DNA of 12,818 bases from Verrucomicrobia bacterium UBA6015 (lineage in GTDB: Bacteria > Verrucomicrobiota > Kiritimatiellia > UBA8416): assembly GCA_002428045.1 (NCBI GenBank), contig DIZZ01000091.1, positions 1 through 12,818 of the forward strand, read 5' to 3'. Positions 1 to 6,757 of the stretch are shown piece by piece. The translations under genes and the position numbers were made by a program. Position 1 is the stretch's first letter. Each line of letters starts with the position of its first letter. The notes beneath the pieces were generated by a model. The model searched no databases, was not told the DNA's origin, and saw nothing but the letters and a program-made list of their open reading frames with translations.

Positions 1-1482
1 CGGATCCAGGCGAAATCAGCAGCCATGGATCTGGCGTTCTATGAGACCCCATCGCATCAGGATACGCTGCACCGTGCCCAGGTGGAGGCACGTTATCGCC
101 CGCTCCGGATTGTGAATGAGATTTCGAAATTGTCGGTCAACCTCTTGTCGCTGGGCGGCGTGGGGGTGGTGCTGATGGCGTTTCACTGGCTGTTTGGCTT
201 GATTCTGCTTATCTGCATGGTGCCGGATATCTGGTATGCACTGCGCGTATCGCGCCAACTGTTCGAATGGCGCAAAGCCACCACGGAGAAGGAGCGGAAG
301 GCGCTATATCTGCATTCGATCCTGACCAGTGTGGAAAACGCCATGGAATGTAAGGCGTACGGATTTGCCAAGGTGCTGATCGCACGCTTCAAGGCCTTGC
401 GGCTAAATATCCGCAGCGAGCGACTACAGCTCTTGAAACGTCAGGTGGGGGGGGAATTCCTGGCGCAAAGCGTCAGCATACTGGTGTTTTTCGGAGGGCT
501 TGGGTATCTGATACTCCAGACGAAAACAGGCGGCATGACCGTCGGCAGCCTGGTGATGTTCGCGCAGGCGTTGCGCCGCGCCGAAGGGTTTATCCGGGAG
601 GGACTGTTATCGTTTGCCCATCTCTACGAGGACTCTTTGTTCCTCGGCCATATCCGCGAATTCATGGAGTTGGAGCCGACCATTCGAGCACCTGAAAACC
701 CCACCAATCTACCCATCAACGGGACGTCAGGATTTGCATTGAAGCATGTTTCATTCCAGTATCCCGATACGGACAAATGGGTGTTGCGGGATGTGTCGAT
801 GGAGCTTAAGCCCGGCCGCCATGTCGCCCTGGTCGGCCAGAACGGCTCCGGAAAGAGTACGCTGATCAAGTTGCTGTGCCGGTTTTACGACCCCACCGAA
901 GGGGTGCTGGAATGCGGCGGCATTGATATCCGCCAGTTTGATCCGGTCGCCTATCGCAAGCTGATCAGCATCATGTTCCAGAACTTCAATCACTACTGCA
1001 TGTCCGCGCGCGAAAACATCTGGCTTGGCAATGTGGCGCTGGATCCCCGGGATGCACGGTTGGAACAGGCAGCCCGGCAGGCGGATGCGTACGATATGAT
1101 TTGCCGTCTTCCGGAAGGCTATGAAACTCAGCTCGGCCGACGGTTCAGGAAGGGGTTGGACCTGAGTTATGGGGAATGGCAGAAAATCGCCCTATCCCGC
1201 ACCTTCCTGAGCGATGCGCCGTTGCTTGTGCTGGATGAACCCGGCAGCTTCCTCGACCCGAACGCCGAGGCGAGGGTGTTCGAGAATTTGAAGGCGCTGA
1301 CCAAGGATCGGACCATGATTTTCGTCAGTCACCGCTTTTCCACCGTGCGCCATGCCGATTATATTTACGTGATGGATCAGGGCCGGATCGCCGAGCAAGG
1401 CAGCCACGACGATCTGCTGCGCCTGGATGGGCGATATGCCGAGATGTTTTACCGCCAGGCAACAGGATACAGCCATGAATAA
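1..1482 (+). CDS. ABC exporter, fused membrane-ATPase protein (5' end cut by window edge)
   Basis: The 3' part of a type-I ABC exporter half-transporter, which would use ATP hydrolysis to export a substrate across the inner membrane. The frame is open to base 1. The first Met (nt 25) lies in a typical first coupling-helix segment (LAFYETPSHQDTLHRAQ), so roughly 100 or more N-terminal residues are missing and nt 25 is not the true start. Numbered from that Met, membrane helices lie near 38-75 and 148-190. The ATPase domain follows: Walker A GQNGSGKST (271-279), Q-loop Gln319, signature LSYGEWQKIALSR (from 380), Walker B LLVLDEP with Glu405, and H-loop His436. The signature is LSYGE rather than LSGGQ, and the D-loop region reads GSFLDP, but all catalytic residues are present. 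It overlaps the next gene by 8 nt, so the two are probably co-translated. The substrate cannot be read from the sequence; the neighbour suggests a peptide or cell-surface product. Confidence 0.93.
   Translation, partial: RIQAKSAAMDLAFYETPSHQDTLHRAQVEARYRPLRIVNEISKLSVNLLSLGGVGVVLMAFHWLFGLILLICMVPDIWYALRVSRQLFEWRKATTEKERKALYLHSILTSVENAMECKAYGFAKVLIARFKALRLNIRSERLQLLKRQVGGEFLAQSVSILVFFGGLGYLILQTKTGGMTVGSLVMFAQALRRAEGFIREGLLSFAHLYEDSLFLGHIREFMELEPTIRAPENPTNLPINGTSGFALKHVSFQYPDTDKWVLRDVSMELKPGRHVALVGQNGSGKSTLIKLLCRFYDPTEGVLECGGIDIRQFDPVAYRKLISIMFQNFNHYCMSARENIWLGNVALDPRDARLEQAARQADAYDMICRLPEGYETQLGRRFRKGLDLSYGEWQKIALSRTFLSDAPLLVLDEPGSFLDPNAEARVFENLKALTKDRTMIFVSHRFSTVRHADYIYVMDQGRIAEQGSHDDLLRLDGRYAEMFYRQATGYSHE
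1464..1467 (+). promoter_or_regulatory. Ribosome binding site deciding the start at 1475
   Basis: AGGA lies 7 nt upstream of the ATG at 1475, inside the end of the ABC transporter gene. It favours this start over the in-frame ATG at 1427. Confidence 0.5.
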
Positions 1483-2539
1483 ATCAGCTCCACCATTTTC
1501 AAGGGAAGACGGTATCCTGCTCGGCATTCTCGGTCTACAGAATCCGGATCTGCATGGTGTGGAGCCTGCTTGGCTGTGGCGGCAGGCCGAAGTGCAAAGG
1601 GTCTCGCCTTTTGTGGCATGGTATGTCCGGGAACATGCCAGCAACGCGTGGAGCCCGCCCCTGTTGCATACCGCCCGGGCCATCCGTTATGTTGCATTGT
1701 CCAGGAATATGAAGCTATTGACCCTGCTGGACCGGATTCAGAAGGCGTTCGACCAGGCCGGCCTAGAGTGGATCGCCATCAAGGGGCCGGTGTTCACCGC
1801 GCGCTGTTTCGGCGATCTGGCCCGCCGAACCAGTTTCGACCTGGATGTGCTGGTGCGTCCCGAGGATGCGCACAAGGCTGATCGGCTTTTGCGAGAAATC
1901 AATATCTGCCCGAACGGCAAGGCTTTTTCCCTGAAAAAGCGACCTTTCGGCCTGACGACCCATGAGCACAAGTATTATTGTGCCGAGTCCGGCACCATGA
2001 TCGAACTGCATGTAAGCCTAGCGGATGAGCGCTACCGGATTGTTCCAACAGAACAGGCGTTTCGCCACAAAACGTCGTTTGCTATCGAGCAGCGCTCATA
2101 TCCCGTGTTGTCGCCGGAAGACACCCTGATGCATTACGGCCTGCACGGGTTCGGGCACCGGTGGGATCGCCTCAATCATGTCCTGAACGTGGCCTGCATC
2201 ATGCGAATGAACGGCATCGCATGGGACTGGGATTATATTCTCGCGACTGCCCGTGCATCGCGAAAGCTGCGCCCTTTGCTCTGGGGCCTGGCATTGGCCC
2301 GCGATCTCCTGAACGTCGCGCTGCCGTCCACCATCGCCGCGCTGATCGCACAGGACAAGCCGCTGGTGGGATTGTGTCAACGTACATTGCCGAACTTTTC
2401 CTCGCATGAGAACCGGTCAGCATCACCCCTGCAGAGTTTTCTTGAGAAGCTGCACAGCCTTGAATCCACAGGCGATCGCGTGAGTTTGATCGCACAAGCA
2501 TGCCGCAAGGCCTGGGCACAAGTCACCTCTGCTGGGTAG
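1475..2539 (+). CDS. Nucleotidyltransferase-like protein, NTP_transf_5 type
   Basis: A 354-residue protein resembling the NTP_transf_5 family (uncharacterised nucleotidyltransferases of the pol-beta fold). The visible core is WIAIKGPVF (99-107) followed by RRTSFDLDVLVRPED (117-131). Asp122 and Asp124 form the metal-binding DxD pair. A likely third acidic residue is Glu177 in MIELHVSL. The C-terminal half is helical and gives no recognisable second domain. I chose the ATG at 1475 over an upstream in-frame ATG at 1427 because AGGA sits 7 nt before it and it overlaps the ABC stop by only 8 nt. Proteins of this family are found beside ABC exporters in RiPP clusters, including paeninodin-type lasso peptide clusters, and in exopolysaccharide loci. 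Modification of the exported product is an inference only. No substrate can be assigned. Confidence 0.85.
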   Translation: MNKSAPPFSREDGILLGILGLQNPDLHGVEPAWLWRQAEVQRVSPFVAWYVREHASNAWSPPLLHTARAIRYVALSRNMKLLTLLDRIQKAFDQAGLEWIAIKGPVFTARCFGDLARRTSFDLDVLVRPEDAHKADRLLREINICPNGKAFSLKKRPFGLTTHEHKYYCAESGTMIELHVSLADERYRIVPTEQAFRHKTSFAIEQRSYPVLSPEDTLMHYGLHGFGHRWDRLNHVLNVACIMRMNGIAWDWDYILATARASRKLRPLLWGLALARDLLNVALPSTIAALIAQDKPLVGLCQRTLPNFSSHENRSASPLQSFLEKLHSLESTGDRVSLIAQACRKAWAQVTSAG

Positions 2540-2606
2540 CCATTAGCAGATACAGAACCGCTCAGCACGCCCATGATCGGATACAAAACATAAACCAGAC
2601 GGAACC
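2540..2606. other. Convergent intergenic gap without a clear terminator
   Basis: The 67 bases between the stop of the plus-strand nucleotidyltransferase gene and the stop of the minus-strand pdxB gene. Both operons end here. I see no strong GC-rich stem followed by a T-run on either strand, so termination may be Rho-dependent or lie inside the neighbouring coding sequence. Confidence 0.5.
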
Positions 2607-3773
2607 TCATGAACGGTTACAAAAATAAAATCCGATGTCGTGCAGTGAATTACGCAGAACATTGGCGGCGTCTGGGCATTGAACGCGGGTGAAGCGGAAC
2701 TCGCGCCGCATGGGGTAGTTCTTGCGAAGACCGTCAAAGTGGGCTGCTTTATCCTTGCCTGCCGGCCGGGCTCGCATCCGGGCATCATCCGCAATGATAT
2801 CATAGACCTGGCGAACGACCTCATGCAAGACGACATCACACGGGCGTCCGCCAACCCTGCACTGCACCTCGGGCACCAGGGGGGGCGGCAGCAGACCGTC
2901 CGAGGTCCATGTCGCAGGCAATGCCAGAGCCTTGCACGCCGCGCGATAGACCATTTCCGTTCCGGCAACCTTGCCCTCGAAGGAATGGCCCGCAATATGG
3001 GGCGTCGCCAGATCAACCAAGCCCAGCACGTCATCACGATACCCACCGGGTTCGCCTTCCCATGTATCCAACACCGTGTGCGCAAGCGTACCGCTGCGTA
3101 TGGACGCCAGCAGGGCATCGGTCGCGACGACCGCGCCACGGGCCGCGTTGATGAAAATGCTCCCTTTCCGCAGTTTGTCAAAGAAGGCGGCATCGGCCAG
3201 ATGAAACGTGGGATCCATGCCTCCCTTTTCCATTGGCACATGCAGCGTGACAATATCCGAACCGGCCAGTAAGTCATCAATATTGACAAAATCAGAGACA
3301 ATCCCATCGTCCTGCGCCTGCCTCTGGCGTGGCGGATCGTTCATCAGCACCTTCATCCCTAGCGCACGGGCCTTCTGAACGACCTTGCTGCCGACATTCC
3401 CGACGCCAATAACCCCCATGGTTTTCCCCTCCAGCGAGAAGCCATGCTTTGTCGCCAGATGCAGCAACGCCGCCGTGACGTACTCCGAAACGCTGTTGGC
3501 ATTGCACCCCGGCGAGAAACACCAGGCAATCCCTTTGGACTCCAGGTACGCTATATCCATGTGGTCTATACCGATTGTGGCCGTGCCGACAAACCGGACG
3601 CGGCTGCCTTCGAGCAACTCGGCATTCACCCGCGTTGTCGAACGGATCGCCAGCACGTCGGCATCGCGCACGTCGGCATTCGTCAGGGACCGTCCGTCGC
3701 GGACAAGGGTTTCGCCCAAAGTTCCAAACGCCTCGGCCGCCAGTGGCATATTGCGATCAACAACAATTCTCAT
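2607..3773 (-). CDS. pdxB: Erythronate-4-phosphate dehydrogenase PdxB
   Basis: A 388-residue D-2-hydroxyacid dehydrogenase that oxidises 4-phospho-D-erythronate in the DXP-dependent pyridoxal 5'-phosphate pathway. The nucleotide-binding motif is GVIGVGNVG (120-128). The catalytic triad of the family is visible: Arg212 (NAARGAV), a Glu in WEGEP (239/241) and His259 (TPHIAGHS). The ATSIGxDH-like segment is TATIGIDHMD (64-73). A C-terminal extension of about 100 residues after the catalytic core matches the PdxB-specific dimerisation domain and separates it from plain phosphoglycerate dehydrogenases. AAAGGA at 3780-3785 lies 6 nt before the ATG. The start overlaps the CBM9-like gene by 17 nt, so this housekeeping enzyme appears to be translated from the tail of the hydrogenase-related operon. 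Length is normal for PdxB and no defect is seen. Confidence 0.93.
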   Translation of the reverse strand: MRIVVDRNMPLAAEAFGTLGETLVRDGRSLTNADVRDADVLAIRSTTRVNAELLEGSRVRFVGTATIGIDHMDIAYLESKGIAWCFSPGCNANSVSEYVTAALLHLATKHGFSLEGKTMGVIGVGNVGSKVVQKARALGMKVLMNDPPRQRQAQDDGIVSDFVNIDDLLAGSDIVTLHVPMEKGGMDPTFHLADAAFFDKLRKGSIFINAARGAVVATDALLASIRSGTLAHTVLDTWEGEPGGYRDDVLGLVDLATPHIAGHSFEGKVAGTEMVYRAACKALALPATWTSDGLLPPPLVPEVQCRVGGRPCDVVLHEVVRQVYDIIADDARMRARPAGKDKAAHFDGLRKNYPMRREFRFTRVQCPDAANVLRNSLHDIGFYFCNRS

Positions 3774-4449
3774 TCGATATCCTTTCGCATAGTATCAACC
3801 GTCCCCATTCCTGCTGCCGATGAAAATGAGCGGTCTTGTGGGGGGATGTCGAGGATAAGACCGGGCTGTTTGCGCCCCGTGTACAATCGTAGCGACTGAA
3901 GGAGAAGGCCAGCTCGACCTCCACCCTGCCGTGCTCGACAATCTGGGCCAGCGGAATGGAGGCAAACACAAGCCAGTGCTGAGCCAGCACATCCACGCGC
4001 ACGCGACTCTCGATCTGCCAGTCATGCACCCGCCATTCATCGCGGACCGCTTTATTGCCGGCCGACGCATGGAAGGCGGTCGTGGACGGCACGCGCAACT
4101 GGTAACGCTGGTTTCGAGGCGTCACATGGAATTCGTAATAGGCATCCTGTCCCGACGGCCGCAGGAAGATCTCGAATACATCCCCGTGCAGGAACGACGG
4201 CTCATTGAACTCCGTGATGGGGTTGAAGATATCCACATCCTCAAGCGCTGCATAAACAAACACATGACCTTCGTTCCATCCGCAGCGGACCACGGCAGGG
4301 CGAAAGGCGGGATCCTCTGCAGCAAGCCAGCCCTGATGCAGGGAAACCGGCTCGGCAGTGCCGAATGTCCGCTGTATATCGGTCCACGACTCGGCATCAA
4401 AACCAGCCATGTGCTGACACATCACCACCGGTCCGCAACCCGGTTCCAT
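3757..4449 (-). CDS. CBM9-like (DOMON-type) beta-sandwich protein
   Basis: A 230-residue protein with the core of a carbohydrate-binding family 9-like domain: GDVFEIFLRP (about 89-98) followed by YYEFHVTPRNQRYQLRVP, then an amphipathic strand pattern and a conserved-looking SRYDC / SSTSPHKTAHFHRQQEW tail. No signal peptide or membrane helix is visible, so it is probably cytoplasmic, unlike most CBM9 modules attached to secreted enzymes. It begins in a TGATG overlap with the ferredoxin/small-subunit gene and has GGAGG (4456-4460) 6 nt upstream, so it is translationally coupled to the complex. Some DOMON/CBM9-fold proteins bind haem or sugars. Candidate ligands (His, Cys) are present here, including a C-terminal Cys-Cys, but no axial haem pair can be assigned. 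Its role is unknown; it could be an accessory subunit or a sugar sensor. Confidence 0.75.
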   Translation of the reverse strand: MEPGCGPVVMCQHMAGFDAESWTDIQRTFGTAEPVSLHQGWLAAEDPAFRPAVVRCGWNEGHVFVYAALEDVDIFNPITEFNEPSFLHGDVFEIFLRPSGQDAYYEFHVTPRNQRYQLRVPSTTAFHASAGNKAVRDEWRVHDWQIESRVRVDVLAQHWLVFASIPLAQIVEHGRVEVELAFSFSRYDCTRGANSPVLSSTSPHKTAHFHRQQEWGRLILCERISNENCC

Positions 4450-5255
4450 CAGAACCCTCCCTGCGGATCGCGATCAGCGGGCTCGTCGGCGGGAAGCCGA
4501 TGGATCAGCCGCAGCAAACCATCCAGGATCGTCAACGGATGCGGCGGGCACCCAGGAATAAACAGGTCTACCGGAATCCCATGGACGCCGTCAAGGCAAG
4601 CATCATGCCCTCGGAAAAGCCCACCGGAAATGGCGCAGGCACCGGTAGCGATGACAATCTTCGGCGTGGGAATAGCATCGTAGGTCGCCTGCAGGGCGGA
4701 TGCCATATTGCGTGTAACCGGCCCCGTGATCAACATCCCATCCGCATGGCGGGGGGAGGCGACAAACTGGATGCCGAAGCGACCCAGATCCCAAGCTAAC
4801 GTATTCAGCACGTTGACATCCGCCTCGCAGGCATTGCAGCCCCCCGCACTGACCTGGCGCAGCTTCAGCGACCGTCCCAGCACCCGGTGGATGGCATCGC
4901 TCATCCCTCGCGCCAACGGCAGTTGGCGCTCCTGGCTGACCAGCAGATCCCCGCGTTTGTCGGTTGACATCCGGTGGTCGCGATCAAAGAATATCGCCTG
5001 GCTCGGGCACGCATCCTGACAGGCACCACAAAAAATACATCGGCCAAGATCCGTCACGATACAAGAACGGCCCGGCATCCGCTCCAGCGCCTGCACAGGA
5101 CACGCCTGGATGCAGGCATCGCATTCCTTCTGGCAGCGCTGCGTCTGCACCACGGGAACACCCCGGAAGCGTTCCGGCAAAGGCGGCGGCGGTGCCATGG
5201 GATACTTGATGGTCCGATATTTCTGAAACCATCTGGCTTTTATCACATCGATCAT
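4449..5255 (-). CDS. hyfI: Ferredoxin-small subunit fusion (HyfH-HyfI like) of hydrogenase-related complex
   Basis: A 268-residue peripheral electron-transfer subunit joining two normally separate proteins. Residues about 1-110 form a 2x[4Fe-4S] ferredoxin (HyfH/HycF/NuoI-like). Its first cluster motif is C41-x3-C45-x2-C48-x3-C52-P and the second is canonical C73-x2-C76-x2-C79-x3-C83-P. Residues about 130-250 form the small subunit (HyfI/HycG/NuoB-like), with the proximal cluster ligands Cys140 and Cys143 (GCNACE), Cys207 (GAC) and Cys236 (PGCPPHP) all present. A proline-rich run near 19-27 precedes the ferredoxin. A TTG-started reading from 5291 is possible, but the ATG at 5255 has AAAGGA 7 nt upstream and leaves a 17-nt gap after the large-subunit gene, so I chose it. 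The wire is complete although the NiFe site of its partner is lost. It should sit on the cytoplasmic side. Confidence 0.92.
   Translation of the reverse strand: MIDVIKARWFQKYRTIKYPMAPPPPLPERFRGVPVVQTQRCQKECDACIQACPVQALERMPGRSCIVTDLGRCIFCGACQDACPSQAIFFDRDHRMSTDKRGDLLVSQERQLPLARGMSDAIHRVLGRSLKLRQVSAGGCNACEADVNVLNTLAWDLGRFGIQFVASPRHADGMLITGPVTRNMASALQATYDAIPTPKIVIATGACAISGGLFRGHDACLDGVHGIPVDLFIPGCPPHPLTILDGLLRLIHRLPADEPADRDPQGGF
4456..4460 (-). promoter_or_regulatory. Strong ribosome binding site of the CBM9-like gene
   Basis: GGAGG on the minus strand, 6 nt from the ATG at 4449. It lies inside the end of the preceding gene, whose stop codon shares a base with this start (TGATG). Confidence 0.6.
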
Positions 5256-5262
5256 GGAATCA

Positions 5263-5268
5263 TCCTTT
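5263..5268 (-). promoter_or_regulatory. Ribosome binding site deciding the start at 5255
   Basis: AAAGGA on the minus strand, 7 nt before the ATG at 5255. It supports this ATG over the in-frame TTG at 5291, which would overlap the upstream gene. Confidence 0.55.
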
Positions 5269-5272
5269 CCGG

Positions 5273-6757
5273 CTACAGGTCGTGCCCGCAATACGAAAGA
5301 TTAAAGCTCTTGTTACAGAGCGGAAAATCGGAAATCTGTTGATTGCGCAGCGCATAGGCCAGCAGACTCCAGTTATGAAACGACGGATCGGTCACCTTTC
5401 GACGACAAATCCGGCCCTCTGCGTCGGTGATGGCCACATGCGTAAGCTGCCCCCGCCACCCTTCCACCATGGACACCGCCACATGATCGGGACGCAAGGG
5501 GCCGAGCTCCGTCCGCAAGATTCCGTCCGGCAGGTCGCATGCCACCTCCTCGATAAACCGCACCGACTGCTGGATCTCCAGCCAGCGGACATAGGCCCGA
5601 GCATACACATCCCCCGTGTCACAGGTCATCATCGGGATCTGCGCAAAACGGAAGAATCCGGACGGATGATCCGTACGAATATCCTGCGCCACCCCCGACG
5701 CCCTGGCGGCAGGGCCTACGGCACCAAACGCGGACGCAACCGAGGCTGGAACCGTACCGGTATGCTCGAAGCGGGCCAGCACCGAGGGGGTGTCGAAAAG
5801 CAGTTCAACGGCATTACGCACATCGGCCATGCCCTGCGCCAGCGCCTTCTGTAGCGACTTGGCCCGTGCATATTCGAGATCGCAGCCTACCCCACCGGGA
5901 CGGACCGCGCCCCGTCCGAAGCGATTCCCGCAGAGCAGCGCCGTCATGTTCAGGAAATCACCACGTATACGTCCGTTGAAGGACGCCGTCGGCAGGAACG
6001 CGATATCCCCGGACAACGCCCCGAGATCCCCGGTATGGTTGGCCAGCCGTTCCAGCTCCAGCAGGATGGCCCGGATCACCTGCGCCTTGACGGGAGCCTC
6101 ACGCCCGGCCAGCGCCTCCAACGTCTGGCAATAGGCCATCGAGTGCCCAATGGAAGTATCCCCGGCAATCGTCTCAGCCAAGTGTACGCCCCGTGGATTG
6201 GCACCGTTTCCCAGCGCTTCCTCAATACCGCGATACTGGTAACCTAAGGCGATTTCCAGATGAAAGACCTCCTCGCCGTGACACTGGAAACGGAAATGCC
6301 CCGGCTCGATGATTCCAGCATGGACCGGCCCCACCGCCACCTCATGAACAGCCTCCCCCTCGACGCGATAAAAGTCACCGGTACCGGCAGGCATATCCCC
6401 GTGAGGATAGCGTACCGGCTTGAGCCACGGATGCCCCTCCGGACGGAGCGAGAACTGCTCAAAAATCTCTCGCTCAAACAGATGCAGTTGCGGACACGCC
6501 GGGGTCATCGATTCAAAGCGTGATCCATTCACCACCGTGGACAACAGACCAACGGTACTGTTAGCATCATCGGCCAGCACCATGAGCAGTTCCGTCGTGC
6601 CTGCATCGCCGGTCTTGCATCCAAAAAAGGAAACGACGCGTTGCCCGGCGGACAACGCCTCCGCAACAATCCTCCGAAAGGTTTCCATATCATGCCGAGG
6701 AATCTGCCGACGCTCCACGGCAGACAGATTGCTGGTCACCCGCATTTTATTATTCAT
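5273..6757 (-). CDS. hyfG: HyfG/HycE-like large subunit lacking the NiFe-binding cysteines (Ehr type)
   Basis: A 494-residue large subunit homologous to HycE/HyfG and NuoCD. An N-terminal 30-kDa (NuoC-like) domain spans about 25-125 (HLFEREIFEQFSLRPEGHP at 92-110). The 49-kDa-like catalytic fold follows, with FHLEIALGYQYRGIEEAL (165-182). In active group 4 hydrogenases the next segment is RVCGICGxxHS; here it reads TIAGDTSIGHS, with Ala198 and Thr201 where the two cysteines should be. The C-terminal DPCxxC motif is replaced by NLSYCGHDL, with Ser488 and Gly491 at the ligand positions; a Cys490 sits one residue off. All four ligands are therefore gone, so NiFe insertion and H2 chemistry are not expected. 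This matches published energy-converting-hydrogenase-related (Ehr) complexes. It starts in an ATGA overlap with hyfF and has GGAGG (6765-6769) 7 nt upstream. The true electron partner is unknown. Confidence 0.93.
   Translation of the reverse strand: MNNKMRVTSNLSAVERRQIPRHDMETFRRIVAEALSAGQRVVSFFGCKTGDAGTTELLMVLADDANSTVGLLSTVVNGSRFESMTPACPQLHLFEREIFEQFSLRPEGHPWLKPVRYPHGDMPAGTGDFYRVEGEAVHEVAVGPVHAGIIEPGHFRFQCHGEEVFHLEIALGYQYRGIEEALGNGANPRGVHLAETIAGDTSIGHSMAYCQTLEALAGREAPVKAQVIRAILLELERLANHTGDLGALSGDIAFLPTASFNGRIRGDFLNMTALLCGNRFGRGAVRPGGVGCDLEYARAKSLQKALAQGMADVRNAVELLFDTPSVLARFEHTGTVPASVASAFGAVGPAARASGVAQDIRTDHPSGFFRFAQIPMMTCDTGDVYARAYVRWLEIQQSVRFIEEVACDLPDGILRTELGPLRPDHVAVSMVEGWRGQLTHVAITDAEGRICRRKVTDPSFHNWSLLAYALRNQQISDFPLCNKSFNLSYCGHDL

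Noticed and set aside
447..454. G8 tract inside the ABC transporter gene as a phase-variation switch
   Set aside because: The frame is intact and one tract alone, with no sign of repeat-length variation, is not evidence of phase variation.
2543..3307. A 254-codon minus-strand open frame overlapping pdxB in another frame
   Set aside because: pdxB has all family motifs in its own frame. The alternative protein is Arg/Cys/Trp-rich and featureless.
3931..4683. A 250-codon plus-strand open frame opposite the CBM9-like and small-subunit genes
   Set aside because: It spans the junction of two well-supported opposite-strand genes and has low-complexity His/Arg composition with no recognisable domain.
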